Assembly: GCF_017562075.2 (NCBI RefSeq)
Contig: NC_054083.1
Location: forward strand, 28,739,558-28,803,557
Length of the DNA: 64,000 nt
Reading direction: 5' to 3'
DNA from: Anopheles merus
Taxonomy: Eukaryota > Arthropoda > Insecta > Diptera > Culicidae
In this document: positions 47,560 through 59,590 of the stretch, one piece after another
How positions within the stretch are numbered: position 1 is the stretch's first letter
Layout: the number at the start of each line of letters is the position of its first letter
Notes under the pieces: model-generated
Seen by the model: only the letters and a program-made list of their open reading frames with translations
Databases searched by the model: none
Told to the model about the DNA's origin: nothing
Made by a program: the position numbers and the translations under genes

Positions 47560-50500
47560 GCGGTACTGCAATCGATGGACGCCACCGACGCTGTCGACGC
47601 GATCCCCTTCCAAAAGCACCAGCGGACCACCTCCACACCTTCAAACGCGGAACGCTGCCGCACCGACCGTGTGCATGTGGAACTGGGGAGACATGAGAGG
47701 GGCACGAGCTGACAGTGGCATTGTCTAGTGGCGGTAGTTTTCAACGCGAGATGGAACAAGGTGGCGGGGCCCAATAGCCGGACGCCACAAGGGATGAGGA
47801 CGCTTTCGCGGCGTTTTTCTCCGACGGCGTAGACAACAAGGATGGCATCAAGATGAGTGGCTGGGAGCGGTTGTCCCACGCGATGGTTTAAGATTTCGCT
47901 CAAAGTGGTGCAGTAGCTTATATGGTCAGAAATTAAATGCATTTCAAAATGTCAATTATAATCCTTTTCAAACATCAAATTAATACATTCAATAAAAAAA
48001 TTATAAAAAATCAACTATTTTATAGTAAACTTAGTTCTCGTGTTGAAAAAATATGTTAATATCAATAACCTCTATCAAATCAATTATATTCCTTGTGTTT
48101 CTTTGCACTAAATATCGCGCAAATCTTGGGTTATGTTTCTATCTAACTATCTCGTGTTGAACTCTCACGCATAAAGCTCTTATTAGGAAATAAATTATTC
48201 TATAAGAAAAGGAACGAAGAATTTGTTTAAGATAAATGTACTAATTCAAATCATCTAATCGTGAACTGCAACAAATTCAGTTTTGTTGATAGTTTTAAGA
48301 AAAATTTCGTAATTAATCAACAAATCAAATTAATAAATTGTAAATCTCTACGTTTTCCCTTTTCCATTCAACTCGATCTCTATTTAAGGCTGTTTACAGA
48401 GCATTCTGAGAGTAACATTGCCAATAATATGAGTATATGAGCATTGCTATAGTCATAATCTAAACCCTTCATGGTGGGTCTTATCTTTCAAAACATTTTT
48501 TAAATACCCAAATATTGAAAATATGGGAAACAATAAAATTGCAACCGATTTTTTCTTTTCAGTTTCATACAAAATATCAATCACCTTCCATCCCTATTGT
48601 ATCGAACACAAAATTTGTCAACAATCGAAATGACAAATCACAAAAATTGCGAAGGAATCATTTCGCCGTGGCACACTTTCCGAAAATGCTACCCGAGCTA
48701 CCGCGGGAGCACCGCCAGCTCGTCATCTGCAACATTGGCGGTCACCCTTCCCCTCCAATACACCAAAAAAAAAACCCGGTGTCCAAATTTTCCCAAAAAT
48801 GACTTACAATTTTTCGGCTCATCACATCGCGGCTCGCTGGCGCTTAAAAATGGCAGCGCGGCTCTAATCAAGTGCCCGATTGGGTAGGCGGTCGTAGAGG
48901 GACATTACCGCGCGTTCCAGGTCGCGCCAGTCCCATGGACATGGACATTAGGTCACCTGAGATCGAGACGCGGCGCAACGATCGTGGTCGCGATCGTGAT
49001 TAATTGCCGGGCCACCAGCCAGTCGTGATGGATTTCTTACTCCCGGCATTACATCGCAGAAGGGTCAGCAGTATCGAGCAGCTCGATCTGTAAAGAACCG
49101 ATCTTTGCTGATTGAACGCGAGCAAAACAACGGGGAGGGGGCGGTATGATGATTTACATTTTAAGTTCAAGACCATAACTAGGTAGCCCGGTTGGTTTAT
49201 TTTTTCGGCCAGTGTTGTAACCGGCGTGACGATGGCTGATGGAACCGAACTGGCCAATCCGTCAAACCGTGGTGAGAATGTTTAGGTTTTTTTCTATTAT
49301 TTTTCTTCCCCATCAATGTCACATTTGCCTACCTAACACGTCACTTGGCTGAAAGACACCCAGGTTCCAATCTTCGAGCGGTTCCTCGGGGCGGTCAGCA
49401 ATCTGTGTGATCCAAATTGTAGCTCCGTTGTCCGCACGCAAATAAGAATGAACCTCGCAACCTCTCCACCCGCTGTGGGCGTTGCATTATTTTGAAACAA
49501 TCAACAATCGCTCCCAAATTAGCGGTTGATGAAAATTGAATCATAAGAAGGCAAAAGAGGTGTGTACCGGCTGACACCTTCGCCGGCACACGAGCATTGT
49601 GGCGCTTGCGGTGCGGTTAACAGACTATCTCGCCCTATGATTACGATCACAGTGGAGCATTGGGCGTTGTTGGTGGCATAATGATACAACTCCACAATGG
49701 ACCTTCGCCCCCGGGTGGACAGATAACGATGATGACAATTTTGCGGGACTACTGTTTAAATGTGCCATTTTCGAAGCTAATGGGTGGGTTGGGATCTTTT
49801 CTCGGAGAAAGAGATCACAGAGAAACAGAATGGAATGGCTTCTGTAGCAAACGCTTCAAAAAAAGGATTGGTTTCATGCTCCCCGCATCAAAAAAGAAAT
49901 CCTTGATGCCAACTGGGCGTATGTGCGCTTGCGTGCAGAAATTCAATTGAAGGTTAAACCTTTCCAATCCTCACGGGTGTAGCGACGATTCTCTCGGCAC
50001 ATTCATCATTCATAACTTCATCTTCTACGCGATTCTACGCAGTCCGTTTTGTCTCTCTTTCATTCATCATTCTGCACAGGGAACGGATCTCATCGCAGTA
50101 CTTTGCATGTGATGTGCCAAAGAAGCATACCAAAAAAAAAAGAGCCGCCCGAACCTCTAACGTCATCGCGCCTGGCGTCTTTCCCAGCCTCACAGGGTTT
50201 GGCGGGCGGCCAGCAGCAACACAATCCGACAAGCTCAATCCGTTGACGCACTGCAAAGAGCGCACGAAACGCACTTTGCGGGGAAGGGAAAAATACACAA
50301 TAGAAGCGTCTGCGCAAACAAAACACCGTTCTTCCTTTGCGAGCCACCGTTTTTCCCCCGAGTCGCTTGGTTTCCCTGGCAAGCGGCCACGAAGATTGTG
50401 CTGGGGCTCGGCTTGGTTAGTGCATGCTAATTAACACCCTAAGAAGAAGGGCAGCAGGGTGCGGGGAGCAGGGTGGCATGTCCGACGCGACGCCAACGTT

Positions 50501-53500
50501 CAAGGCAGAACACGTTCACAGCTGTGTGTATGATGCGGTTTCACGAGCGAGTTTTCACAGGCCACCACGAAGGGGCGCGCTCGCGCGCACACGATTTCGT
50601 GGCTTTCGGGGTGGAAAATTAAACGACCCCCAAATCGCGATCAGCGATGGGAGAATTTCAGTGCGAGTGATATAAAACCCGACCACCCCGAGTGCAATTA
50701 CCCGGAGAAGAAAGGAATGGAACAGTACCACCGGTGGTACGGAAAATCCTTGGATTTCCGTCCACCGTCCGCTGGTATCTTGCCTGCCCAGCCCTGCCCA
50801 CACCAAGGTTCTGAGAGCTTTCATGCTTGTTTGTCGTTTGGATGGTGGTTGGTTTTTGCTTGCTCCTCCATCTTTTTTTTTTGTATTTTTCAAGAGCGGA
50901 AATGGTAATCAGCAACAGGTTAGGTACGGTCAAACGTTAAATCCAACGCTCAACAGCTCAATCCACAGTAAAATGCGCAACCATGCCGGATGCGGATCTA
51001 GCCAGGGACGCCGGGCGTGCTTGCCATGTCGCGGTGCAAACACTGCCCATCGGTTAAAGGTTATTTGTGGCAGCAATTTCGAGCAGCAATTTGTTTTTAG
51101 AACGGGCGCGGACGCTGCACAAACGCGATTGCTTGGAAGGTGTGGAATCGTTTGCCCGCAATCATTTGTGTGACCAAATGCTTCTCGCAACCCGTGCCCT
51201 TTGCTGTTTGGCGGCGACCGTTTTGGGTACGATATGATCGAATCAAATGCAAAGCATTTTTGGTTTGTAGAAAATTCAGGGCTATCGGAAGCTCCTAATG
51301 AAGAGCCAGGAAGTCGCAAACGAGACAATTTGTCTGTCAAATAGTGTTACTGTCCAATAGGGAGCTGTCATAAAGGCTTGATTTGAGAGATTCTGCCTCA
51401 CCTTAAATTCAAAACTATTATACAATTAAGTGACTTTTTTACAATCCAACCCTTCAGCAAAGTGTTTTTTATTGTATCGCTTCATTTATTCGGTATTTGG
51501 GACACATTTGCAACTTTTCTTTTTCCTTCTTTCCTCAAAATGATCACCTCAGATGCCTCGTAACCTCTTGCTCCAAAGGAAATACAAATGATTGCTCTCA
51601 TCCACCGAGCAGTAGGAATTTTCGCCGTTTGGGTCACCACACCGAGCCAGCGAGACATTCCTTGATCGAAAACGACGCAAATGGATGCACATAACGAGCA
51701 ATAAACGTAGCAGGTCGGGGCAACAATTATGTTTATGGCCCGGTCTGCCGCCATCCCAGTGCACCCGATTTCGAAAATGCACCAATCACACTTTTCAATT
51801 CACGAGAGCACGAGAGCAAAGGCTAATAATCAAAAGGGAACTTTAAAGGGCCCCACTTTGGGGAAATATTTCAAACACACACAGGCAGAGGTCGAAATGA
51901 TGTGCTTCGTGAGCTGTGTGCCACCCCCTTCCGTACTGCATCCCGCACACCCGCACCCTGGCTGGTGTGGTGTAAGATCACACAAAGACAACCCATTGTT
52001 ATCGCCACCGAATTGCAGCGCGAGTGCAGTTTTCCGACATTACTCATAATTCCCGTGGCATTGACAAATGTTTCGGTCGCACCACCGTGTACGTGCCCGT
52101 GCACGGTTGCTCTACTTTTCCATCCCAGAGCACTTGCCAGCAGTGGGTTTGTCTCCCACACACAAACAAACCTGACCGATTTTCAAACCATCGGTGCATC
52201 GGTCTACTTGTCGACGGCGTCGCCCGGGTCAGCGCGACGTCAGTTGCCCAACCTGTGCGGGTCGACCACCTTACCGACCAGGCGCAGAAGGTTTTCGCCG
52301 CATGGGGTACCAATTAAACATTGGAAAGAAGCGAACAGAAAAGCAAAAAAAAGGCAACAAGCACCGAAACTGCTTCAATTCCTCCCACAACACCGTCGCG
52401 GCTCGGTAATGAGAGGGAAAATTTTTACGACACAATCGCTTCGACGACACTCTAACGCCGCCCTGTGGGGTGGGGGAGAGGGGCATAGAATTATGCAACG
52501 GCAGCTGCACACACACACACAGTCGGTGCGCGGTGGTCAGTGTCCGGTCGGATTGTCTGGTCGTAAAAAAGGACCACTTAATTTCAAGAGCAACTATCCG
52601 ACGCCGACCTACGAACTCGGGCGGCCTGTTCCAAGCGTGGTCGAATTGGGTCGATCGGCGAAAATGGTTTAGCTTTTCGCGCCTGGACCGCGATGGGGGC
52701 GTTTGTGTGCCAGGGCCCGGATGAGGTGTTTAATTGACTGTTCGCGTTGACACGTGATTGAGCTGTTTCTGCGGAGGATTATCTGAATTCCAGAGCAGAG
52801 GTGCAAAGGACGTTGCCACGCGTTTTGCTTTTAATGGTTTAGTGGTTGTTTTTATTGTCGTTTTGAAGAGTTGATTACCTTCATCTTTCTAATGATTCAT
52901 GAAATATGGCGATACAAGTTCAAAGAAAACCGAATTAGAATTTATTGTTGTAAGTTATAAAAATCCTTAGTCCTTTTCATTCTTTTTAAAATAAGTTCAA
53001 TTTGTTAGAAATGTATCTTTACATCATTCTGTTTTGTGTTTGTTTGTATCATTATTAGTTTCATTAATTGATATGTACGTTTTTCTTTCTTATCTTTTGA
53101 TTTTTTTCATCTTTCTTCATCTCACTTCTAGAATTACAGGTTCTTGTTTAATCCATCTTTTACCTATTTATTTATTTACAGTTTTAGCTTACATTAGAAC
53201 TACAACACAGAACAATAACATTTAAATTCACAATGTACGTTTGATTCTAACAACGAAATTATTGCTTTACCTAAGCCAAGGATTACGAAAGCTAACATAA
53301 ATCCAATCGTAAATCTTGCAATTAGCTATTGGTAGCATTGCCCCCTCCGCCACGCCACACCATTGCCATTATTACCAGCCCGAAATGATTGTGAGAACGG
53401 AACAAACGAGTGGCTTGAATGCTCGAAAGGATGAGGGCATGTGTACCGTTGACACCCGCCACAACGCCAGACTTGCGGCTAATTCCTTCCAATGCCATCG

Positions 53501-56500
53501 CTTCGCTTTCGAGCGATTACTGCTCCAGTAACATTTGCTCGCCGCGCCGATCTCTTCACCAGCGATTCTACGCCACGAACCACATTGCCAGCAACTGTGT
53601 ACTTGCACCCTTCATCAAGGTTTTGGTTCTTCTTGCTTGGGTTTTTTTTTATTCGTTGCTTACGAGCGAGAGGGAGTTGAATTTAGAGCACCGGGAGGGG
53701 AGGGCAAAGTTCATGAACACGCGAGCTCTCCGCGATGTGTGTTTGTTGGGAATTTCGTGCTACCAGTTGGAAGGCATCGTGGCATGCTTTATTGTTTTTG
53801 CAACCGATCATCCCGGCGTCTCGGTGCATGCATTCATCGTCACCATTCCTTTTTTATTTAATGTATTACCCTAACGCCCGGTCTTTTAGTCCCGGTAATT
53901 ACTGCAGCAACGAAGCAGCTTTTATGACAGCAAACTGTCATAAGCTCATCTGCATCTCTGCTTGCGCGAGAAGGGGAAAGTTTAGTGTCCGAGACGGTAG
54001 CTCAGACTGGCGTCCGCACTGGAAGGATGACTTCGAGTCGAAACATTAACGGTGCCAGCTGATGCACCCTCGGCCAGTGGAACAATTACCCGCTTTGCGC
54101 AATCGATCTCGCTTGCGGTGGAAAGTAGGCAACGGATTCAGCCAAAGTCCGGCTACGGCATATGTGAGGAAAGCATTTGAAAACGCTGTCAGCTGGGATA
54201 GTCTTTTGAGCACGGATGCAGACAAATACATTGTTATAAAAATAAGACGCATTGAAGAGAATCATTTTTTATCCAAATTAGTTGTATTGGTAGTTCTTGC
54301 TAATTGATATTATTCAGCTTCAAGCTTCAGCAGGCAGTAACATTGCTCGATCGCGACTAATTGCGACAAGTTTTTCTTTCCAGTATGTCTAGCTGCTGGA
54401 TTGTGCAAGCATGGACAAACCTCCCATTAAGCTTCCCAAGCAAGCACGCATGCTGTATCGGCCAGTTCTATTAATGTCCTCGAACTACAGACACATCGGT
54501 TCAAGAGTGTGCATTCCGCTGTGGAGAGGAGAAATAAAAACCACTCAATGGATTGTCTCAAAAAATCATCATTGAATATAGACACACAGACACTGAAATA
54601 CACATACAAACATGCTAAGCCATCTAGAAGCTTGGGTTCGTGCATCGCTTTTTCCTCGCGTATTGTATTGTCTCACGTTGACAAAACTTGCACGTGGCGA
54701 GTTTTTCGGATTCGGATTTGCAACATGTTAATTATGAGGTTGCGCAGCGAAGCGCAAAACGATCGAAGCTACCTTGCCGCCACGTTTTATGATGGTTGCT
54801 TGTTCATTGGTCGGACCGTTGAAGGTTGCGCGTTTGGGAAGGATTGTTTGACGTGTGCTTTCTTGCAATGAACTTCATAGATGAGCCACGTGAGACACAA
54901 TGGTTGCAATGTGTTTCATTTGGATGCTTTATGTTTGCTTAGGCAAGTAGAAATCATTGTTAGATAAGTTTAAAATTGGAATACAACTGTCTGGCTGACT
55001 TTCGACGCTTTATGGACAAGCACATCAACTTACAAATATAACGTTAAGTACCTTTACGGCCATCATTAGGTCCCGTCTACTCTCTTAAACCGTAAGCAAT
55101 TTGTTTAAATAATCAGCCACATACATACGATATCATTATTCAACATCATAAAATTCCAAACTCAATTAAAACTATTACAACTAATCAACAAACTTACGCT
55201 CACCCAAAAAAAATCAACAAACATTGCCGCTATCTTCGCATCTACAACTCCAGTTACGTATCGCACGGCATCGCATCAAACTACGCTTTCCAGCAGCACT
55301 GACGCGCACACGCCTAACCAGCTGTGGCGCTACAATTTGTTCCTGAAACATAGTCACCCACTGCCCCAATGGAAAGAAAAATCGACCGCACAACCAGTAC
55401 CAGGCAAATGAAGTGAAGATCGGGTGGACCGGGTGGTATCATCCGACTGGCGAGATCGGGCCAGTGACATAAGCCAAGCTGTCCCGGCTTGCCGACACGA
55501 GCGGCATAATCCATTTATCGACGGATAGGACGACTTCTTTCTCGCTTACCAATCTTCATCAATCGATTGCAGCTACTTGCCCGATTGTGTGTTTGTGTGT
55601 GTGTGTATCGATTTCTTTTATTAGATTCGTTCCCGCATCGCGCGCCTTTCGACACCTTCGCACCGACTGCTGCAACCCATTTTTCCACCTGCTCCGAGAT
55701 GGCTGTGAATGGTTTCTTAATCGTAATAGATCCATCAACCCAATTTCCATACCCAGGAGCCCGTACAAAAACTACCCGGGTGAAAAGCCGGGCAATATGA
55801 TCTGCTGGCCGCGTTCGGGATTGACGCTTGGGTTCCAGTTATTATTTAATCAACCGCCGCTCTCACTGTTTGTCCCGTGAAGATTCACCGATAGGGTGGG
55901 CTTGCGTCTATTTTGTTGCAAAAAAAAATCGAGGATAAACACAAATCTATCTCAGGAGGGGGACAATTTGCATTACACGCTGCACATGGTGCGATCGTAC
56001 GCTTGCCAGTGTGCCCCCCCCCCCTTGTGAGTGTGAAAAGCAATCCCGTCTTGGTGGAAAGTGTTTTTGGTCCATAATCGTTGTTAGAGCCGGGCAGGAG
56101 AAACAAAAAAAACCACCTGCCAACTTACGGCTTAGACCATTAAGCTACTCCAGGGTGTGATAGTTAAAGCTCAGCTTTACGATTGCTTTAGCAAATGAAG
56201 ATGATCAATTAGAGAGCGACGGTGTCTCGACCCGTTGGGCCAGTCTAGAAAGAAAACGAAAAAAACATGTTTTCATTTGCACCTCGTTCAAAACGCATAA
56301 ATCCCAGCCAACCACCACCAAAAGGTGTGCCTTTTTTAAGTGTACTACCCCATTTTGTTGCGTGAATTCCACGCTTGGGATCGATTGTGGCTGCTGCTGC
56401 TGCTGCTGGCGCTCGCTTTGATAATGATCGTCCCAGGTGCTTCTTCAAGATAAGATCATTTCGATGCTAAAAAGCCATGTTCAAGTGAACCAACCTGGGT

Positions 56501-57977
56501 CTCCGTTTGTTTTACTAGCCCTTCTCAAACAATACTTCACGCGATGAGGCAAGAAAGGCGATATTATTTAAGCCACTTAGCTGCTAACTAATCTTTGTCG
56601 TTGGCTAGCTGGCTGGCTCTCTCGCCAGTACCATCGCTTGCAAATCGGCCGAAGCTTGAGGGTTGGCTGAAAACTAGAAACACAGGAGAGGAATCAACCA
56701 ACAACAACAACAAACAGTTCACTCTCGCTCGCTGAAGATAAGCTTCAGCAAACATGTCAAGCGGCGAAACACAGCTTGCGCAAAGCCATTCAATCCAGCA
56801 GTCGGTTAACCGTTGTGAATTATTCGCAACACTGAGCGGATCGTGCGACCGAAGCGGAAGAGACCGTGGCAAAGTGTCTTATTATTCCACTGCTCACTTC
56901 TTTCGTTCTCCCCAAATCGCGCAGGAGGATACAAAGCAAAAACGACACAGCAGAAATGTACCCAAAATCTTAAGCAAACGACCTTCCCTTTCAAAGAACG
57001 ACACAACCACAACAGTCGGCATAATTAAAAATGTTACAATATAACCTTATCAACCCGTTCGTTTGCACGGTCGATTGCGTTTTAAATCAATGTGTGTGGC
57101 AGTTAGTAACGGGCGGCGGGTGCTTTACCGACCAGAACTTAATCGAACCCGGCCCCGGCGGCTAACTCAATCAAGCGCAACGAATGTGATGGGACATGGG
57201 CGGTGACTGCTAATGGGCAATGTTTTAGCGGCTTTTTTTGCGAAAGCTGCTGATTTGTTCCGTTGTTAGGTGAACTGGTATGCAGAATGTTCGATTGAAA
57301 CACTAATTAGACGTTTACCAGACGGGTTTGCGATAGTCACAAGTGGTTTAAGAATGAGAAGGAGTAGTGACCATTCGTTTGTAGCGGAAGTAGCAAAGGA
57401 ATGAGAACTGTCGCTTTATGCAGTTATGTCGTGTTTAATTGGAGCGCTTCGATTAAATTATTTGAAGAACGTTTTATTTACTGTTGGGTTGTATGAAACC
57501 AATAAACAGCAATATAATTTATTATCGCTCGCTAATCGTTGATGCCATCACGACTAACGAAGTACCATTTCATCGTATAAAGCGCCTAAATGTATACTAT
57601 CAGTTCTACGCTAACGAAGCGTTACTGAAGCGTTTTTTTATTTTTGTTTTGTTTCAAAGATGGATGAATGGAAATATGTTTTGCATTTCAACTTTTGTTT
57701 GCTGATTTCTTTGTAAAAAAAAGTGAATTATCCACTTGTAAAACCTTTGAATTCAGCCCAATTGAACCCAAATTCCGTCTTAAATTTAGCATACACGTAA
57801 TGTTTCTTATATAAATCTTGTATAAATCTTATACTAGTCTTAAAAACTAAAGCTTATAAAACAAAACGTAAATAAACCATATTCCCTAGTTTAGGAACCA
57901 TTCACTCAACCTTATATCAAATAAAATGAGCCTATATTAGACAGGATTAGTAAATAAAGATCTTTGAGTAATATCCT
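47560..57977. other. Gene-poor region between the classical RR-2 genes
   Basis: More than 10 kb with AT-rich blocks at 47940-48560 and 52850-53320, AT-rich sequence from 57400 on, and GC-rich blocks near 50050-50650 and 52000-52750. Short microsatellites occur, for example (GT)n at about 55588-55608. Open frames of up to 256 codons (51902-52672) lack splice sites or recognisable motifs. A TATA-like tgatataaaaccc is at about 50667 without a convincing gene after it. A tRNA A-box-like stretch occurs on the minus strand at about 56125-56150 without a B box. I cannot support a gene here. Confidence 0.45.
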
Positions 57978-57990
57978 AAGGACAGCAGAT
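57978..57990. repeat. Target-site duplication, left copy
   Basis: aaggacagcagat, repeated exactly at 58200-58212 on the other side of the SINE. Confidence 0.85.
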
Positions 57991-58199
57991 TCTTCTTCTT
58001 CTTCTTTGGCACAACAACCGTTGTCGGTCAAGGCTTGCCTGTACTCACTAGTGAAGTGAGCTTGGCTTTCAGTGACTTATTGTTACCGTAGCAAGATAGT
58101 CAGTCCTAAGTACGGGGGCACAGTCTATTCGGGTCTTGAACCCATGACGGGCATGTTGTTAAGTCGTACGAGTTGATGGCTGTACCACCAGATCGGCCC
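57991..58199 (-). mobile_element. tRNA-derived SINE with perfect 13-base target-site duplication
   Basis: Non-autonomous retroposon of about 209 bases, read on the minus strand. The head contains an A-box-like tggtggtacagccatcaact, then a B box ggttcaagacc about 45 bases later, then an unrelated body (ggactgactatcttgctacg), ending in a (GAA)n tail next to the left flank. It is flanked by identical 13-mers at 57978-57990 and 58200-58212, which shows insertion by target-primed reverse transcription using an autonomous LINE's enzymes. Related copies are at 39871-40033 and in both palindrome arms. The exact family name is not known to me. Confidence 0.85.
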
Positions 58200-58212
58200 A
58201 AGGACAGCAGAT
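58200..58212. repeat. Target-site duplication, right copy
   Basis: aaggacagcagat, identical to 57978-57990. Confidence 0.85.
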
Positions 58213-58783
58213 ATTCCCAAATATTTTGAACTCACCAAAAATAAAACTTGAGACCAACTCTGAGAGTCCCGAAACGAAATAATTTTAAAACAAAAGCCTG
58301 TTAAAATAGTTTCAAGAAGTACAACTAGGAAGTCAGATACTTCTTTCAATAATTTGTAATAGTATTCCACATTTCATCGAGCTGTACTATTTTTTATTTT
58401 ATTTTTCCATAGTATTTTCCATCCAGAAATGTGCCAGAACTATTTTTAGATAGTCTTAGATATCAGACTAGCTTGCTTTATGGTTTAATAAGTCCTTTTA
58501 CCTAGTGACTTGGCTATTTTATGTAAATACATGTCGTATAGTTTCGCCAAAACCATGTCGATGATTACTTTTGTTGAATTTTTTTAGTAGTACATAGTTA
58601 TAGTTTCATATATAAAAGAATAGAAACAAGCGTTAAAAATGTTATTGAACCAATTAAACAACTTCTCTTCCAAAAAATATTCCGGAGCAACTGTATTCAG
58701 CAAATAGCATAGTAGTTTGCACACTACCAAATGTCATCAACTAACACTACACCAACAACAAAGGTTTCATCGTACATTTGAGT
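58213..58783. other. AT-rich intergenic DNA
   Basis: About 570 AT-rich bases between the SINE and the 3' end of the membrane protein gene. I see nothing else in it. Confidence 0.6.
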
Positions 58784-58789
58784 TTTATT
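58784..58789 (-). terminator. Polyadenylation signal of the small membrane protein gene
   Basis: tttatt on the plus strand (AATAAA on the minus), only three bases beyond the stop codon, so the 3' UTR would be very short. Confidence 0.6.
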
Positions 58790-58791
58790 CT

Positions 58792-59266
58792 TCATTTTAA
58801 ATTAATATCATCGTCGGTATTCATTCCATTTCTGTACAAATAGACATTCTCCGCCAGGTGCAGCACGTGCTGCCCGCTAACAAAGAACGCCATGGTGAAG
58901 AAAAGCCAAAAACCCCATTCCACCGGCTCGGTATGATACGAACAGTACATATTGAGTATTACGATCGTCAAGCTCACTGTATCGCCATGCTATGGTTGAG
59001 GTGAGGTGAAAAGAGCGAAGATGCAAAGCAAAGCTTACCATCGAATGGAAAATACCCCGTTTCGATGAAAGAAATCTATCAAAGCGGTATCGGAGGTGAA
59101 ATGCGGAACTAGTTCGAAAGCCAAATCGGTACATTTCACCGCCAGCACACCGATGCTAAAAAAAATCTACACAGTTCATGCAAAACTTAAAATCGTCGTC
59201 GCCGAGTTTCACCAAGCGGCCTCAACGCACCGCAGACGACACATAAAGCGAGAGCTCGATGATCAT
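58792..59266 (-). CDS. Candidate small three-pass membrane protein, three exons
   Basis: Not a family I recognise. Proposed minus-strand exons are 59266-59238, 59155-59039 and 58972-58792 (introns of 82 and 66 bases), giving 108 residues. The frame reads MIIELSLYVSIGVLAVKCTD, then LAFELVPHFTSD, a linker ending FSIR, then CLTIVILNMYCSYHTEPVEW and GFWLFFTMAFFVSGQHVLHL, with a polar end NGMNTDDDINLK. This gives about three hydrophobic segments. An in-frame stop just precedes the ATG, and AATAAA follows the stop codon. Weak points: the first donor is GTCTGC, and the second acceptor (cagtgag|C) competes with cag four bases upstream, which would shift the frame. The C-terminal exon is the best supported part. 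An open frame further upstream (59487-59263, containing DIYFILPIVAVSILPLWNIL) is also hydrophobic but cannot be joined in phase by any splice I tried; it may be another exon of the same gene. Confidence 0.5.
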
Positions 59267-59590
59267 GAACTATATACAGGCACACGATCTGGTGGAGTGA
59301 TTTTCCGGGCTGGTATTCTTCCGTAAGCGGTGGCCGTTTTGAAGGATAGTAGGTGATGATGGATCGCTAAAGCTACGCTCCCGGGCAGGGCGGCCCGAGC
59401 AAGGATATTCCAGAGCGGAAGGATGGATACAGCTACGATAGGGAGGATGAAATAAATATCCACACTGTTGGCAGTGAAGTCAGGCACAGGCAGGTATGGG
59501 GAGCACCCGGGCCACGTAGAGTCCTCCCTGGGAGTGGGCAGCTTTAGTTTAGACGCGGTCGATTTTCATCGAGCGAAGCGAGGGTAGCGC

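Noticed and set aside
51902..52672. 256-codon open frame on the plus strand
   Set aside because: Long, but with Thr/Pro/Arg-heavy composition typical of a shifted GC-rich sequence, overlapping open frames in other phases, and no domain or splice context.
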